The notes below the pieces were generated by a model. The model was given only the letters and a program-made list of their open reading frames with translations. It searched no databases and was not told where the DNA came from. Below are positions 1-6,133 of a stretch of DNA of 6,723 nucleotides, piece after piece (the first letter of the stretch is position 1; each line of letters opens with the position of its first letter). Source of the stretch: Oscillospiraceae bacterium (GTDB lineage Bacteria; Bacillota; Clostridia; Oscillospirales; Ruminococcaceae); the NCBI GenBank assembly GCA_018110855.1, contig JAGBFZ010000312.1, positions 1-6,723 of the forward strand, written 5' to 3'. Position numbers and translations under genes: made by a program.

Positions 1-1602
1 CATAAGACGGGCAAATGCCTGCTGTATCTTGATCTCGGTTCGTGTATCAATAGATGAAGTCGCCTCATCGAGAATGAGCATGGGCGGCAGACAAAGCATA
101 ACTCTTGCAATGCACAAAAGCTGCTTCTGACCTTGAGAAAGACTTCCGCCGTCCTCCCCTATTACAGTATCGTAGCCCTTGGGCAGGCGTTTGATAAATC
201 CGTGAGCATGGGAAGCCTTTGCCGCAGCGATGATCTCCTCATCCGTGGCATCAGGCTTGCCCATAGTGATATTGTCCCGGACAGTACCCGATCTGAGCCA
301 TGTTTCCTGCAAAACCATTCCGTAATTTTTTCTCAGACTGCTTCTCGTCATATCCCTGATGTCAATATCCTCAACCTTAACAGAGCCGCTGTTCACATCA
401 TAAAACCTCATGAGAAGATTTATTACCGTAGTCTTTCCGCAGCCTGTGGGACCGACAATCGCCACCCTCTGACCCGACTTTACATTCAGATTCAAGTCCT
501 CGATAAGCCGCTTATCGGGAACATAGGAAAAATAAACATTTTCAAGAGAAACATTTCCCTTGGGATCGGTAAGAACAGCCGCATCTTCCTTGTCGGGTAT
601 CTGAGGCTCTTCCTCAATAAGCTGAAAAAGTCTTGAAGCGCAGGCAAGAGCGTTCTGCAGCTCGGTGATAACTCCCGATATCTCATTAAAAGGCTTGGTG
701 TACTGATTTGCATAGGACAGGAAAACCGAAAGCTGACCAACCGTAAAGGGAACAGCAGCTCCAACAGTTGCAACGCAGGTGAGAGCACCCGTAAGAGCCA
801 CAGCCGCATAAACAACATTATTTACGAAGCGGGTGCAGGGATTTGTGAGGGACGAGAAGAAGGTCGCTCTCAGAGAGCATTTGAAAAGCCTGTCGTTTAT
901 CTCGTCAAACTTCTTTAGTGTCTCTTCCTCTCTGCCGAATGCCTGAACCACCTTCTGACCGCCGATCATCTCATCAATAAAGGCAGTCTGCTCCCCTCTT
1001 GTTTCCGACTGCAAACGGAACATATCATAGGTGTTCTTTGCGATAAATCGGGCGATGAACAGAGAAAGAGGCGTCAGAACGACCACCGCAAGAGTAATTT
1101 TCCAGCTGATGGTGAGCATGAAAACGAGAGTGGCAAGAATGGTTGCAAGACCTGTAAAAAGCTGTGTAAAGCCCATGAGCAGACCGTCCGCAAACTGATC
1201 TGCGTCTGCAATAATGCGGTTCACCGTCTCTCCCACAGGGTGAACATCAAGATAGCTTAATGGAAGCTTCTCGATTTTCCTGAACGCCTCGTTTCTCACA
1301 TCCCGAACAACGTGATAGGTAATCCTGTTGTTAACAGTGTTCATAATCCATTGAACAACAGCGGTCAAGCCAACGGTAATTCCAATGGCAAGCAGTATCT
1401 CACTGATACCCGCAAAATCCACATTCCCCTCGCCTACAATAAGGTCGATCGCTCTACCCGCAAGGATAGGAACATAAAGTGTCAGCGCAACTGAAGCCGC
1501 CGCCATTAAAACTGAAATGACAATAAGCGGAATATAGCGCTTAACATATGCAAAAACCTTTTTCAAAGCGCCCTTGGGGGCTTTTGAACTCTTTTTAGCC
1601 AC
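1..1602 (-). CDS. Heterodimeric ABC exporter, second subunit, permease-ATPase fusion (3' end cut off by window edge)
   Basis: This is a half-size ABC exporter with a transmembrane domain fused to an ATPase domain; it should pair with the subunit encoded just upstream to export a drug, lipid or peptide across the cytoplasmic membrane. I read 534 codons from a GTG at 1602-1600, and the gene continues past base 1. The start follows the upstream TGA directly, in the same frame, with AAGGAGG 8 nt ahead of it. Residues about 20-310 hold the hydrophobic helices, with an exporter-type coupling segment (GQKVVQAFGREEE, 215-227). The ATPase shows Walker A GPTGCGKT (384-391, Lys390), a Q-loop region (MVLQETWLRSGTV), a non-standard signature LSQGQ (488-492) and Walker B MLILDEATS with Asp512-Glu513. 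The switch histidine lies outside the window. The Asp-Glu pair suggests this subunit supplies the catalytically competent Walker site, while its altered signature faces the partner's degenerate site. Substrate cannot be told from sequence. Confidence 0.93.
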   Translation of the reverse strand, partial: MAKKSSKAPKGALKKVFAYVKRYIPLIVISVLMAAASVALTLYVPILAGRAIDLIVGEGNVDFAGISEILLAIGITVGLTAVVQWIMNTVNNRITYHVVRDVRNEAFRKIEKLPLSYLDVHPVGETVNRIIADADQFADGLLMGFTQLFTGLATILATLVFMLTISWKITLAVVVLTPLSLFIARFIAKNTYDMFRLQSETRGEQTAFIDEMIGGQKVVQAFGREEETLKKFDEINDRLFKCSLRATFFSSLTNPCTRFVNNVVYAAVALTGALTCVATVGAAVPFTVGQLSVFLSYANQYTKPFNEISGVITELQNALACASRLFQLIEEEPQIPDKEDAAVLTDPKGNVSLENVYFSYVPDKRLIEDLNLNVKSGQRVAIVGPTGCGKTTVINLLMRFYDVNSGSVKVEDIDIRDMTRSSLRKNYGMVLQETWLRSGTVRDNITMGKPDATDEEIIAAAKASHAHGFIKRLPKGYDTVIGEDGGSLSQGQKQLLCIARVMLCLPPMLILDEATSSIDTRTEIKIQQAFARLM

Positions 1603-3318
1603 TCAGACCGCCTCCTTCTTGAACTGTGAATTGTAAATCTCCTTATATACCTCGCAGCCCTCAAGAAGCTCCGAATGAGTGCCTATGCCGACAGCCTCGC
1701 CGTCATCGAGAACAATTATTTTATCCGCATGAAGAATGGAAGAGGTCCTCTGAGAAACGATAAACACAGCAGGAGAATAATCAAGCTCTCTTAATGATTT
1801 TCTGAGAGCGGCATCGGTTGCAAAATCGAGTGCCGAAGCACTGTCATCAAGTATCAGTATTTCGGGCTTTCTAACCAAAGCTCTTGCAATGGTAAGCCTC
1901 TGCCGCTGACCGCCCGAAAGATTTTTACCTCCCTGCTCTATCTCACAGTCAAGACCGCCCTTTGCTTTAATAACATCAAGCGCCTGAGCCGCCTTAATTG
2001 CCGCCATAATGTCCTCATCGGAAGCGCCGCTGTTGCCCCAAAGCATATTTTCACGGATAGTCCCCTTAAAAAGCACCGCCTTCTGCGGAACAACGCCAAT
2101 TTTTTCACGAAGCTCGGGAACAGGCATATCCTTAACATTAACGCCGTCAACCAGCACCTCGCCTTGTCTCACATCGTAAAATCTTGGAATGAGATTCACA
2201 AGGGAGGATTTTCCCGAGCCTGTGCCGCCGATTATACCCACAGTCTCACCCTTTTTAACGGTGAAATCAATGTCCGAAAGGCTGTCTGCGCCTGCATTTT
2301 TATATGAAAGATAAGCATGGCGGAATTCCACCGCATTTTCATTGTCCGAAGCCTTGCCATTGCCGCCTGTAACAGAGGGCTTCATCTCGAGAACCGACTG
2401 TATACGGTTTCCGCAGGCAATGCTCTTGGTAATGTTGATTATAAGATTTGCGAGCTTGATAAGCTCAACAAGTATCTGCGACATATAATTGTACAGCGCC
2501 ACCACTGCACCCTGAGTGAGAACGCCTTCGCTTACGCTTATTGCACCTCTGTTTATAAGAAAAATAATGCCCAAATTTATAATAATGTAGGTAACAGGAT
2601 TCATCAGAGCGGAAATGCGTCCCACAAATTCCTGCGAACGGGTCAGCTCGCTGTTTTTCTCTGTAAAACGCTCTGTCTCCTCCTCTTCCTTGCAGAATGC
2701 TCGGATCACTCTCACGCCTGTGAGATTCTCTCTTGTAACGCCCGTTACAGCGTCAAGCTTCTGCTGAGTCTTTTTGTAAAGAGGAATGGAAGCCAGCATA
2801 ATTGCAAAAACCACAATGAGCAGAAGAATGGTCACATAAACGAATATCATTGCAACACGAGCATTGATGGTGAAAGCCATTATCATTGCGCCGAAAACCA
2901 CGAAGGGCGAGCGCAGAAGCAGTCTCAGAGTGAGATTAACGCCGTTCTGCACCTGATTCATATCGCTGGTCATACGAGTTATCATGGCGGAGGTGCCAAG
3001 CTCGTCCAGCTCGGAATAGGACAGGCTCTGGATATGTTCAAACAGAACATGGCGGAGCTTTGTCACAAAGCCCACCGAAGCCTTTGCCGCAAAAAACTGT
3101 GCCGTAACGGAAAATCCAAGCCCCACAAAGCCCAGAAGCACCAGAACAAGGCACATTTTCGTGATATATCCGCTGTCGCCCGCGGAGATTCCTTTGTCGA
3201 TCACCGCCGCAATTACAAGCGGAACAAACAGCTCCAGAAGCGCCTCAAGGAGCTTGAAAAGAGGACCTAAAATGCACTCTTTGATGTACGCCTTCATGTG
3301 AACAAGAAGTTTTTTCAT
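1603..3318 (-). CDS. Heterodimeric ABC exporter, first subunit with degenerate ATPase site
   Basis: This is a complete permease-ATPase ABC half-exporter of 571 aa, the usual length for the family. Six hydrophobic helices fall within residues about 15-300. The ATPase domain has Walker A GGTGSGKS (364-371, Lys370), Q-loop VVPQKAVLFKGT, signature LSGGQ (467-471) and Walker B ILILDDSASALD. The residue after the Walker B Asp491 is Asp492 rather than the catalytic Glu, and the switch histidine is replaced by Gln523 (VSQR). In heterodimeric exporters such as LmrCD, BmrCD and TM287/288 this marks the subunit carrying the degenerate nucleotide site. An in-frame ATG at 3345 exists, but I chose the ATG at 3318: GGGAG lies 8 nt before it, whereas the 3345 ATG has no Shine-Dalgarno site and sits only about 3 nt from the predicted transcription start. 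The gene is first in a two-gene operon; the second gene begins at the base after its TGA. Confidence 0.95.
   Translation of the reverse strand: MKKLLVHMKAYIKECILGPLFKLLEALLELFVPLVIAAVIDKGISAGDSGYITKMCLVLVLLGFVGLGFSVTAQFFAAKASVGFVTKLRHVLFEHIQSLSYSELDELGTSAMITRMTSDMNQVQNGVNLTLRLLLRSPFVVFGAMIMAFTINARVAMIFVYVTILLLIVVFAIMLASIPLYKKTQQKLDAVTGVTRENLTGVRVIRAFCKEEEETERFTEKNSELTRSQEFVGRISALMNPVTYIIINLGIIFLINRGAISVSEGVLTQGAVVALYNYMSQILVELIKLANLIINITKSIACGNRIQSVLEMKPSVTGGNGKASDNENAVEFRHAYLSYKNAGADSLSDIDFTVKKGETVGIIGGTGSGKSSLVNLIPRFYDVRQGEVLVDGVNVKDMPVPELREKIGVVPQKAVLFKGTIRENMLWGNSGASDEDIMAAIKAAQALDVIKAKGGLDCEIEQGGKNLSGGQRQRLTIARALVRKPEILILDDSASALDFATDAALRKSLRELDYSPAVFIVSQRTSSILHADKIIVLDDGEAVGIGTHSELLEGCEVYKEIYNSQFKKEAV
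1611..1617 (-). promoter_or_regulatory. Ribosome binding site fixing the GTG start of the second exporter subunit
   Basis: AAGGAGG on the minus strand ends 8 nt before the GTG at 1602. It lies inside the last codons of the first subunit, so translation of the two subunits is probably coupled, fitting a one-to-one heterodimer. Confidence 0.8.
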
Positions 3319-3326
3319 GTTTTTCT

Positions 3327-3331
3327 CTCCC
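3327..3331 (-). promoter_or_regulatory. Ribosome binding site choosing the 3318 start of the first exporter subunit
   Basis: GGGAG on the minus strand is followed by an 8-nt spacer (AGAAAAAC) and the ATG at 3318. No comparable purine run precedes the upstream in-frame ATG at 3345, so this site decides the start. Confidence 0.7.
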
Positions 3332-3354
3332 AAAAATAATTTCATCCATAAATT

Positions 3355-3365
3355 ATTATACCATA
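3355..3365 (-). promoter_or_regulatory. Extended -10 promoter for the ABC exporter operon
   Basis: Read on the minus strand the sequence is TATGGTATAAT, a full match to the TRTGnTATAAT extended -10 consensus. No good -35 hexamer is seen 16-18 bp upstream (the best are TAAAAC or AAAACA), which extended -10 promoters tolerate. Transcription would start near 3348, giving a leader of about 30 nt to the ATG at 3318. I see no operator-like repeat at this promoter. Confidence 0.65.
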
Positions 3366-3473
3366 ATATAGAGAAATGTTTTATTCTAATTTGTTAATTT
3401 TATTGGTAATACGCCAACATAATATTTCCAATTATTGTAATATAGAGCATAACAAATTAATTTTATAAACCTC

Positions 3474-3502
3474 TTGACAAATCAGGAAATATATGTTATT
3501 AT
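3474..3502 (+). promoter_or_regulatory. Strong promoter for the SPFH-YhfC-RHH-SdpI operon
   Basis: A perfect -35 TTGACA (3474-3479) is followed by a 17-bp spacer and TATTAT (3497-3502), preceded by an extended -10 element (TATGT, TG at 3494-3495). The predicted start is near 3509, giving a leader of about 63 nt to the ATG at 3572. A TATAAT also occurs at 3500-3505, but its 20-bp spacing from the -35 makes it the less likely -10. The predicted start falls inside the palindrome at 3503-3525. Confidence 0.8.
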
Positions 3503-3525
3503 AATGATATCAAAATGATATCATT
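3503..3525. promoter_or_regulatory. 23-bp palindromic operator, two TGATATCA boxes
   Basis: Two perfect 10-bp arms, AATGATATCA (3503-3512) and TGATATCATT (3516-3525), are separated by AAA. Each arm contains TGATATCA (3505-3512 and 3516-3523), itself a palindrome, so the site is both an inverted and a direct repeat with 11 bp between box centres, about one helical turn. It begins at the base after the -10 element and covers the predicted transcription start, the classic place for a repressor. The binding protein is not shown by the sequence; the ribbon-helix-helix protein encoded at 5779 in the same operon is a reasonable candidate, and an off-window GntR, TetR or MarR-type regulator is an alternative. 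Confidence 0.7.
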
Positions 3526-3571
3526 TAGTATTAAGCATGAAAAGACATAGTTTTTATGGAGGTAATTTACT

Positions 3572-4576
3572 ATGAGCAAAAAGATGATAGGCGAAATTGA
3601 AGAAAAAGAGCTTAATGCTCCCAACGGTCTGGCAAGCGCATTTTTATTCATTCTTCTTTACATTGCAGCTGTCGTGGGAATCATTCCTGCGGGAATAAAT
3701 CTTGACAGCGATACTCCCACCTACGGAGCTTTTCTCCTCACTGTCTGCATTATCTGGCTCTGCGTGGGCTGGATCCCGTTCATGGGCATCAAAGTCATTC
3801 GTCCCAACGAAGCTCTCGTTCTTACACTCTTCGGAAAATACACGGGCACACTCAAAAAGGAAGGAATTTTCTTTGTGAATCCGTTCTCCTCTGCGGTGAA
3901 TCCCGCAAGCGCGGCTGAACAGGCTTCTCAGGCGGGCATTCAGATATCTGCGGACGGCAAGGCGGATATAAAGACAGCGTCCTCCGTTTCAAAAAAACTT
4001 TCACTCAAGGCTATGACTCTCAACAACAAAAAGCAGAAGATAAACGACAAGGACGGCAATCCCGTTGAGGTAAGCATTGTTGTTATCTGGAAGATCGCTA
4101 ACACCGCAAAGGCTGTTTTCAATGTGGATAATTATCAGGAGTACATTTCCATTCAGGCGGATTCCACTCTCAGAGACGTGGCAAGCCTTTATCCTTATGA
4201 TGTGGGTAATGACGGCGGCAAGTCTCTCAGAGGCTCCTCTGCAGAGGTCGCGGAGAATCTGAAAACCGAGCTTCAGAACAGGGTTGCCGATGCAGGTCTT
4301 GAGGTCATCGAGGCTCGCATTACACATCTTGCCTACGCTCCCGAGATCGCAGCGGCAATGCTCCAGAGACAGCAGGCGGCGGCTATTATCGAGGCAAGGC
4401 AGAAGATCGTTGACGGCGCTGTGGGCATGGTCGAAATGGCTCTTGAGCGCATTACCGAGAACAACGTCTGCGACCTTGACGATGAGAGAAAAGCTCAGAT
4501 GGTATCAAATCTCCTTGTTGTTCTCTGCGGAAACAAGGACGCTCAGCCTATTGTAAACAGCGGTTCAATTTATTGA
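3572..4576 (+). CDS. Membrane-anchored SPFH/band-7 (prohibitin-stomatin type) protein
   Basis: The 334-aa product is a predicted membrane scaffold. SPFH proteins form large ring or cage assemblies in the cytoplasmic membrane and often control membrane-bound proteases. Two hydrophobic helices lie at about 20-42 and 52-71, followed by the SPFH domain from about 72 to 260 (VIRPNEALVLTLFGKYTGT, EGIFFVNPF, LKAMTLNNKKQKINDKDGNP, WKIANTAKAVFNV, SLYPYDV, VIEARITHLAYAPEIA) and an Ala/Gln/Glu-rich helical tail (258-295) suited to oligomerisation. An Ala/Ser-rich stretch (about 105-141) separates the first SPFH strands from the rest. The start is clear: GGAGGT (3558-3563) sits 8 nt before the ATG. It is the first gene after the strong promoter and palindrome and is followed 22 nt later by a putative intramembrane protease. 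No NfeD partner is present. The exact role is unknown. Confidence 0.88.
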   Translation: MSKKMIGEIEEKELNAPNGLASAFLFILLYIAAVVGIIPAGINLDSDTPTYGAFLLTVCIIWLCVGWIPFMGIKVIRPNEALVLTLFGKYTGTLKKEGIFFVNPFSSAVNPASAAEQASQAGIQISADGKADIKTASSVSKKLSLKAMTLNNKKQKINDKDGNPVEVSIVVIWKIANTAKAVFNVDNYQEYISIQADSTLRDVASLYPYDVGNDGGKSLRGSSAEVAENLKTELQNRVADAGLEVIEARITHLAYAPEIAAAMLQRQQAAAIIEARQKIVDGAVGMVEMALERITENNVCDLDDERKAQMVSNLLVVLCGNKDAQPIVNSGSIY

Positions 4577-4598
4577 TTATAGCAGAGGGGCAGTATTT

Positions 4599-5402
4599 AT
4601 GATCCCAAACATTACAATTGTGGCTATGACAGTGTGCGGTGTGCTTTGCACTGCTGTTCCCATCGCTGCGATGATAATATTTAAGAAGAAAAACAAAAAT
4701 GTGCGGATATCCTCATTTTTCATCGGAGGCGGAGTTTTTATCCTGTTTGCGCTTGTTCTTGAACAGGTGCTTCATTCGGTAATGCTGCCGATCGTGAGCG
4801 AAAATACTGTTGCATTCACCTTGTATGCTGCATTTGCGGCGGGTATTTTCGAGGAAACGGGAAGATTTGCGGCGTTCAGAACCGTTATGAGAAAACAGGT
4901 CGACCCGAAGGATTCCATAATGTACGGTATCGGTCACGGCGGAACCGAGGCAATTATTATTACAGGCATTTCCCTGCTGAGTGTCGCTGTTACCGCTGTT
5001 ATGACAAATTCCATGGGAATTGACGCTATGGCTCAGCTTTCATCGGGCGGAAATCCCGAAACAGAACAGCTTGTACGCTCACAGCTTGAATCTATCGCTT
5101 CCACGGGAGCGGGAATTTATCTGCTGAGCTTTCTTGAACGCATTATTGCCATGACATTTCACACGGCGATGTCGGTGATGGTTTTCGAGAGCGCACGGGT
5201 AAAGGGCAAAGGATGGTTATTCCCTGCGTGCATAGTTTTCCATGCTGCTCTTGATGTTCCCGCCGCTCTTTACCAGATGAGTATTGTTCCTCTTATTGCA
5301 GTTTATCCAATAATTGCGATTTTGACGGCTGCGGCGGTTTTCTTCGCAGTCAGATCATACAGAAGAATAAGAGACGCATTGGGAGAGGAGTCGGCAGCTT
5401 GA
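4599..5402 (+). CDS. YhfC-family putative intramembrane metalloprotease
   Basis: This 267-aa polytopic membrane protein matches the YhfC family, distantly related to the CPBP/Abi (Rce1-like) intramembrane proteases. Seven or eight hydrophobic segments are visible, starting at about 5-28, 38-62 and 70-84. The conserved polar motifs sit in or beside the helices: EETGR (Glu85, Glu86, Arg89), GHGGTE (His113, Glu117), FH (His188) and FHAALD (His215, Asp219). The Glu pair and histidines are the expected metal and catalytic ligands, so the active site looks intact. Proteolysis is inferred from family relationship; members are poorly characterised. AGAGGGG (4584-4590) lies 8 nt before the ATG, 22 nt after the SPFH stop. 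Pairing with an SPFH protein recalls HflKC-FtsH and stomatin-protease pairs, suggesting they work together on membrane proteins. Its TGA overlaps the next gene's TTG start. Confidence 0.85.
   Translation: MIPNITIVAMTVCGVLCTAVPIAAMIIFKKKNKNVRISSFFIGGGVFILFALVLEQVLHSVMLPIVSENTVAFTLYAAFAAGIFEETGRFAAFRTVMRKQVDPKDSIMYGIGHGGTEAIIITGISLLSVAVTAVMTNSMGIDAMAQLSSGGNPETEQLVRSQLESIASTGAGIYLLSFLERIIAMTFHTAMSVMVFESARVKGKGWLFPACIVFHAALDVPAALYQMSIVPLIAVYPIIAILTAAAVFFAVRSYRRIRDALGEESAA
5385..5390 (+). promoter_or_regulatory. Ribosome binding site supporting the TTG start at 5399
   Basis: GAGGAG, inside the last codons of the YhfC-family gene, is followed by an 8-nt spacer and TTG (5399-5401). The TTG shares bases with the YhfC stop (TTGA), a coupling arrangement. 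Confidence 0.75.
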
Positions 5403-5761
5403 AAAAATTTTTTACGGCAGCTCTCGGCGTCTCCGCCGCAGTATATACTGTCTTAACTCTTTTAAGGTACAGTCAGACCGAGCTTTGTATCGGTGCAATG
5501 ATCGCTGCTGACGTGATTTTTATTGCAGCTGTGCTCATAAGCTTCGGTTTCAGACTTGCGGCGGAGAACGGATACAAAAACACAGCAATGCTTGACCGAA
5601 TTTCTTCAGCCGCTGCCGCAGAGCTGTTTTTTCTAAGTATTCCCCTATTCCTTGTTCCGCTGTTCCATGAAAATATCACTGAGACGGCGTTTGCAGTTTA
5701 TGTGAACATCATCGGGGTAGTTTTATTTTTGACCATTCTTATTATCAACAAAAAATTCTGA
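5399..5761 (+). CDS. Small four-helix membrane protein of unknown function
   Basis: I do not recognise this 120-aa product. It is strongly hydrophobic with about four predicted membrane helices (roughly 5-23, 28-52, 72-90 and 94-116), a short charged loop between the second and third (ENGYKNTAMLDR, 56-67) and a basic C-terminus (NKKF). No catalytic or binding motif stands out. It is real by context: GAGGAG is 8 nt before its TTG start, the TTG overlaps the YhfC stop by 4 nt (TTGA), and the downstream ribbon-helix-helix gene follows after 17 nt. The overlap suggests translational coupling with the putative protease, so it may be an accessory subunit or partner of it; that is inference only. 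Confidence 0.8.
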   Translation: MKKFFTAALGVSAAVYTVLTLLRYSQTELCIGAMIAADVIFIAAVLISFGFRLAAENGYKNTAMLDRISSAAAAELFFLSIPLFLVPLFHENITETAFAVYVNIIGVVLFLTILIINKKF

Positions 5762-5765
5762 GATC

Positions 5766-5770
5766 GGAGG
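5766..5770 (+). promoter_or_regulatory. Ribosome binding site choosing the TTG start at 5779
   Basis: GGAGG ends 8 nt before TTG (5779-5781). An in-frame GTG at 5770 overlaps this Shine-Dalgarno sequence and cannot be its start, so the protein begins at the TTG. The arrangement closely resembles the TTGGCT start at 6587. Confidence 0.8.
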
Positions 5771-5778
5771 TGAAGCGA

Positions 5779-6111
5779 TTGGCTGAAAATGATAAGGCAA
5801 AGGGCAAAAAGCAGGTCCCGCTCAGGCTATCCGCTTCCCTTTACGACGAGCTTGCAAGGTGGGCGGAGGACGATTTCCGCTCCATAAACGGACAGATCGA
5901 ATATCTTCTCACCGAATGCGTCAAGCACAGAAAAAAATCCGCTCCAAAAAAGAAGCCTGTTAATCCTCCCCCGGGTGAGGCTCCCGAGCTGAATGAGCCG
6001 TTTATTTTCACCTATCCCGACGGTCACAAGAGAGAGTTTGAGAATGTTAAGGTCTTTCTCGATTATGTTATTAATGGGGAGGACGGGAAAAAGGACGAAG
6101 ATGAAAAATAG
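5779..6111 (+). CDS. Ribbon-helix-helix (Arc-type) DNA-binding protein with C-terminal extension
   Basis: The 110-aa product begins with an Arc/MetJ-type ribbon-helix-helix domain. It has a strand KQVPLRL (11-17) that would insert into the major groove, helix A SASLYDELARWAEDD (18-32) and helix B SINGQIEYLLTECVKHRKK (35-53) with the typical turn between them. A Lys/Pro-rich linker follows (52-68), then a distinct segment FIFTYPDGHKREFENVKVF (75-93), DYVING and an acidic tail. RHH proteins act as dimers and often bind palindromes as pairs of dimers. No toxin gene is adjacent, so a toxin-antitoxin role is unlikely. Its place inside an operon whose promoter carries a double palindrome suggests autoregulation, which is inference. 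The TTG start is used because a strong GGAGG sits 8 nt upstream. Confidence 0.85.
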   Translation: MAENDKAKGKKQVPLRLSASLYDELARWAEDDFRSINGQIEYLLTECVKHRKKSAPKKKPVNPPPGEAPELNEPFIFTYPDGHKREFENVKVFLDYVINGEDGKKDEDEK

Positions 6112-6133
6112 CCTTTGAAAGGACGGGATACTC

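Noticed and set aside
133..636. A 167-codon plus-strand open frame opposite the second exporter subunit's ATPase domain.
   Set aside because: The minus strand here encodes clear Walker A and signature motifs; this frame has no recognisable domain.
2317..3270. A 317-codon open frame on the plus strand antisense to the first exporter subunit.
   Set aside because: It lies wholly within a well-supported ABC exporter gene. Its translation is rich in His, Cys, Asn and Arg with no domain, and it is explained by codon bias of the real gene on the other strand.
3403..3417. Short inverted repeat TTGG-N7-CCAA between the divergent promoters.
   Set aside because: Four-base arms are too short to support an operator or a hairpin.
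3364..3447. Direct repeat TAATATAGAG at 3364-3373 and 3438-3447 in the divergent region.
   Set aside because: A 10-bp match in about 226 bp of very AT-rich DNA is close to what chance allows, and the copies do not sit at equivalent places relative to the two promoters.
3537..3575. A 12-codon leader frame whose TGA overlaps the SPFH start codon (ATGA).
   Set aside because: It has no Shine-Dalgarno site of its own and its Gly-Gly codons are simply the SPFH gene's GGAGGT site. Chance overlap is the simpler explanation.
5779..6111. RHH protein as the antitoxin of a toxin-antitoxin pair.
   Set aside because: Neither neighbour resembles a RelE, ParE, MazF or PIN toxin; both are membrane proteins.
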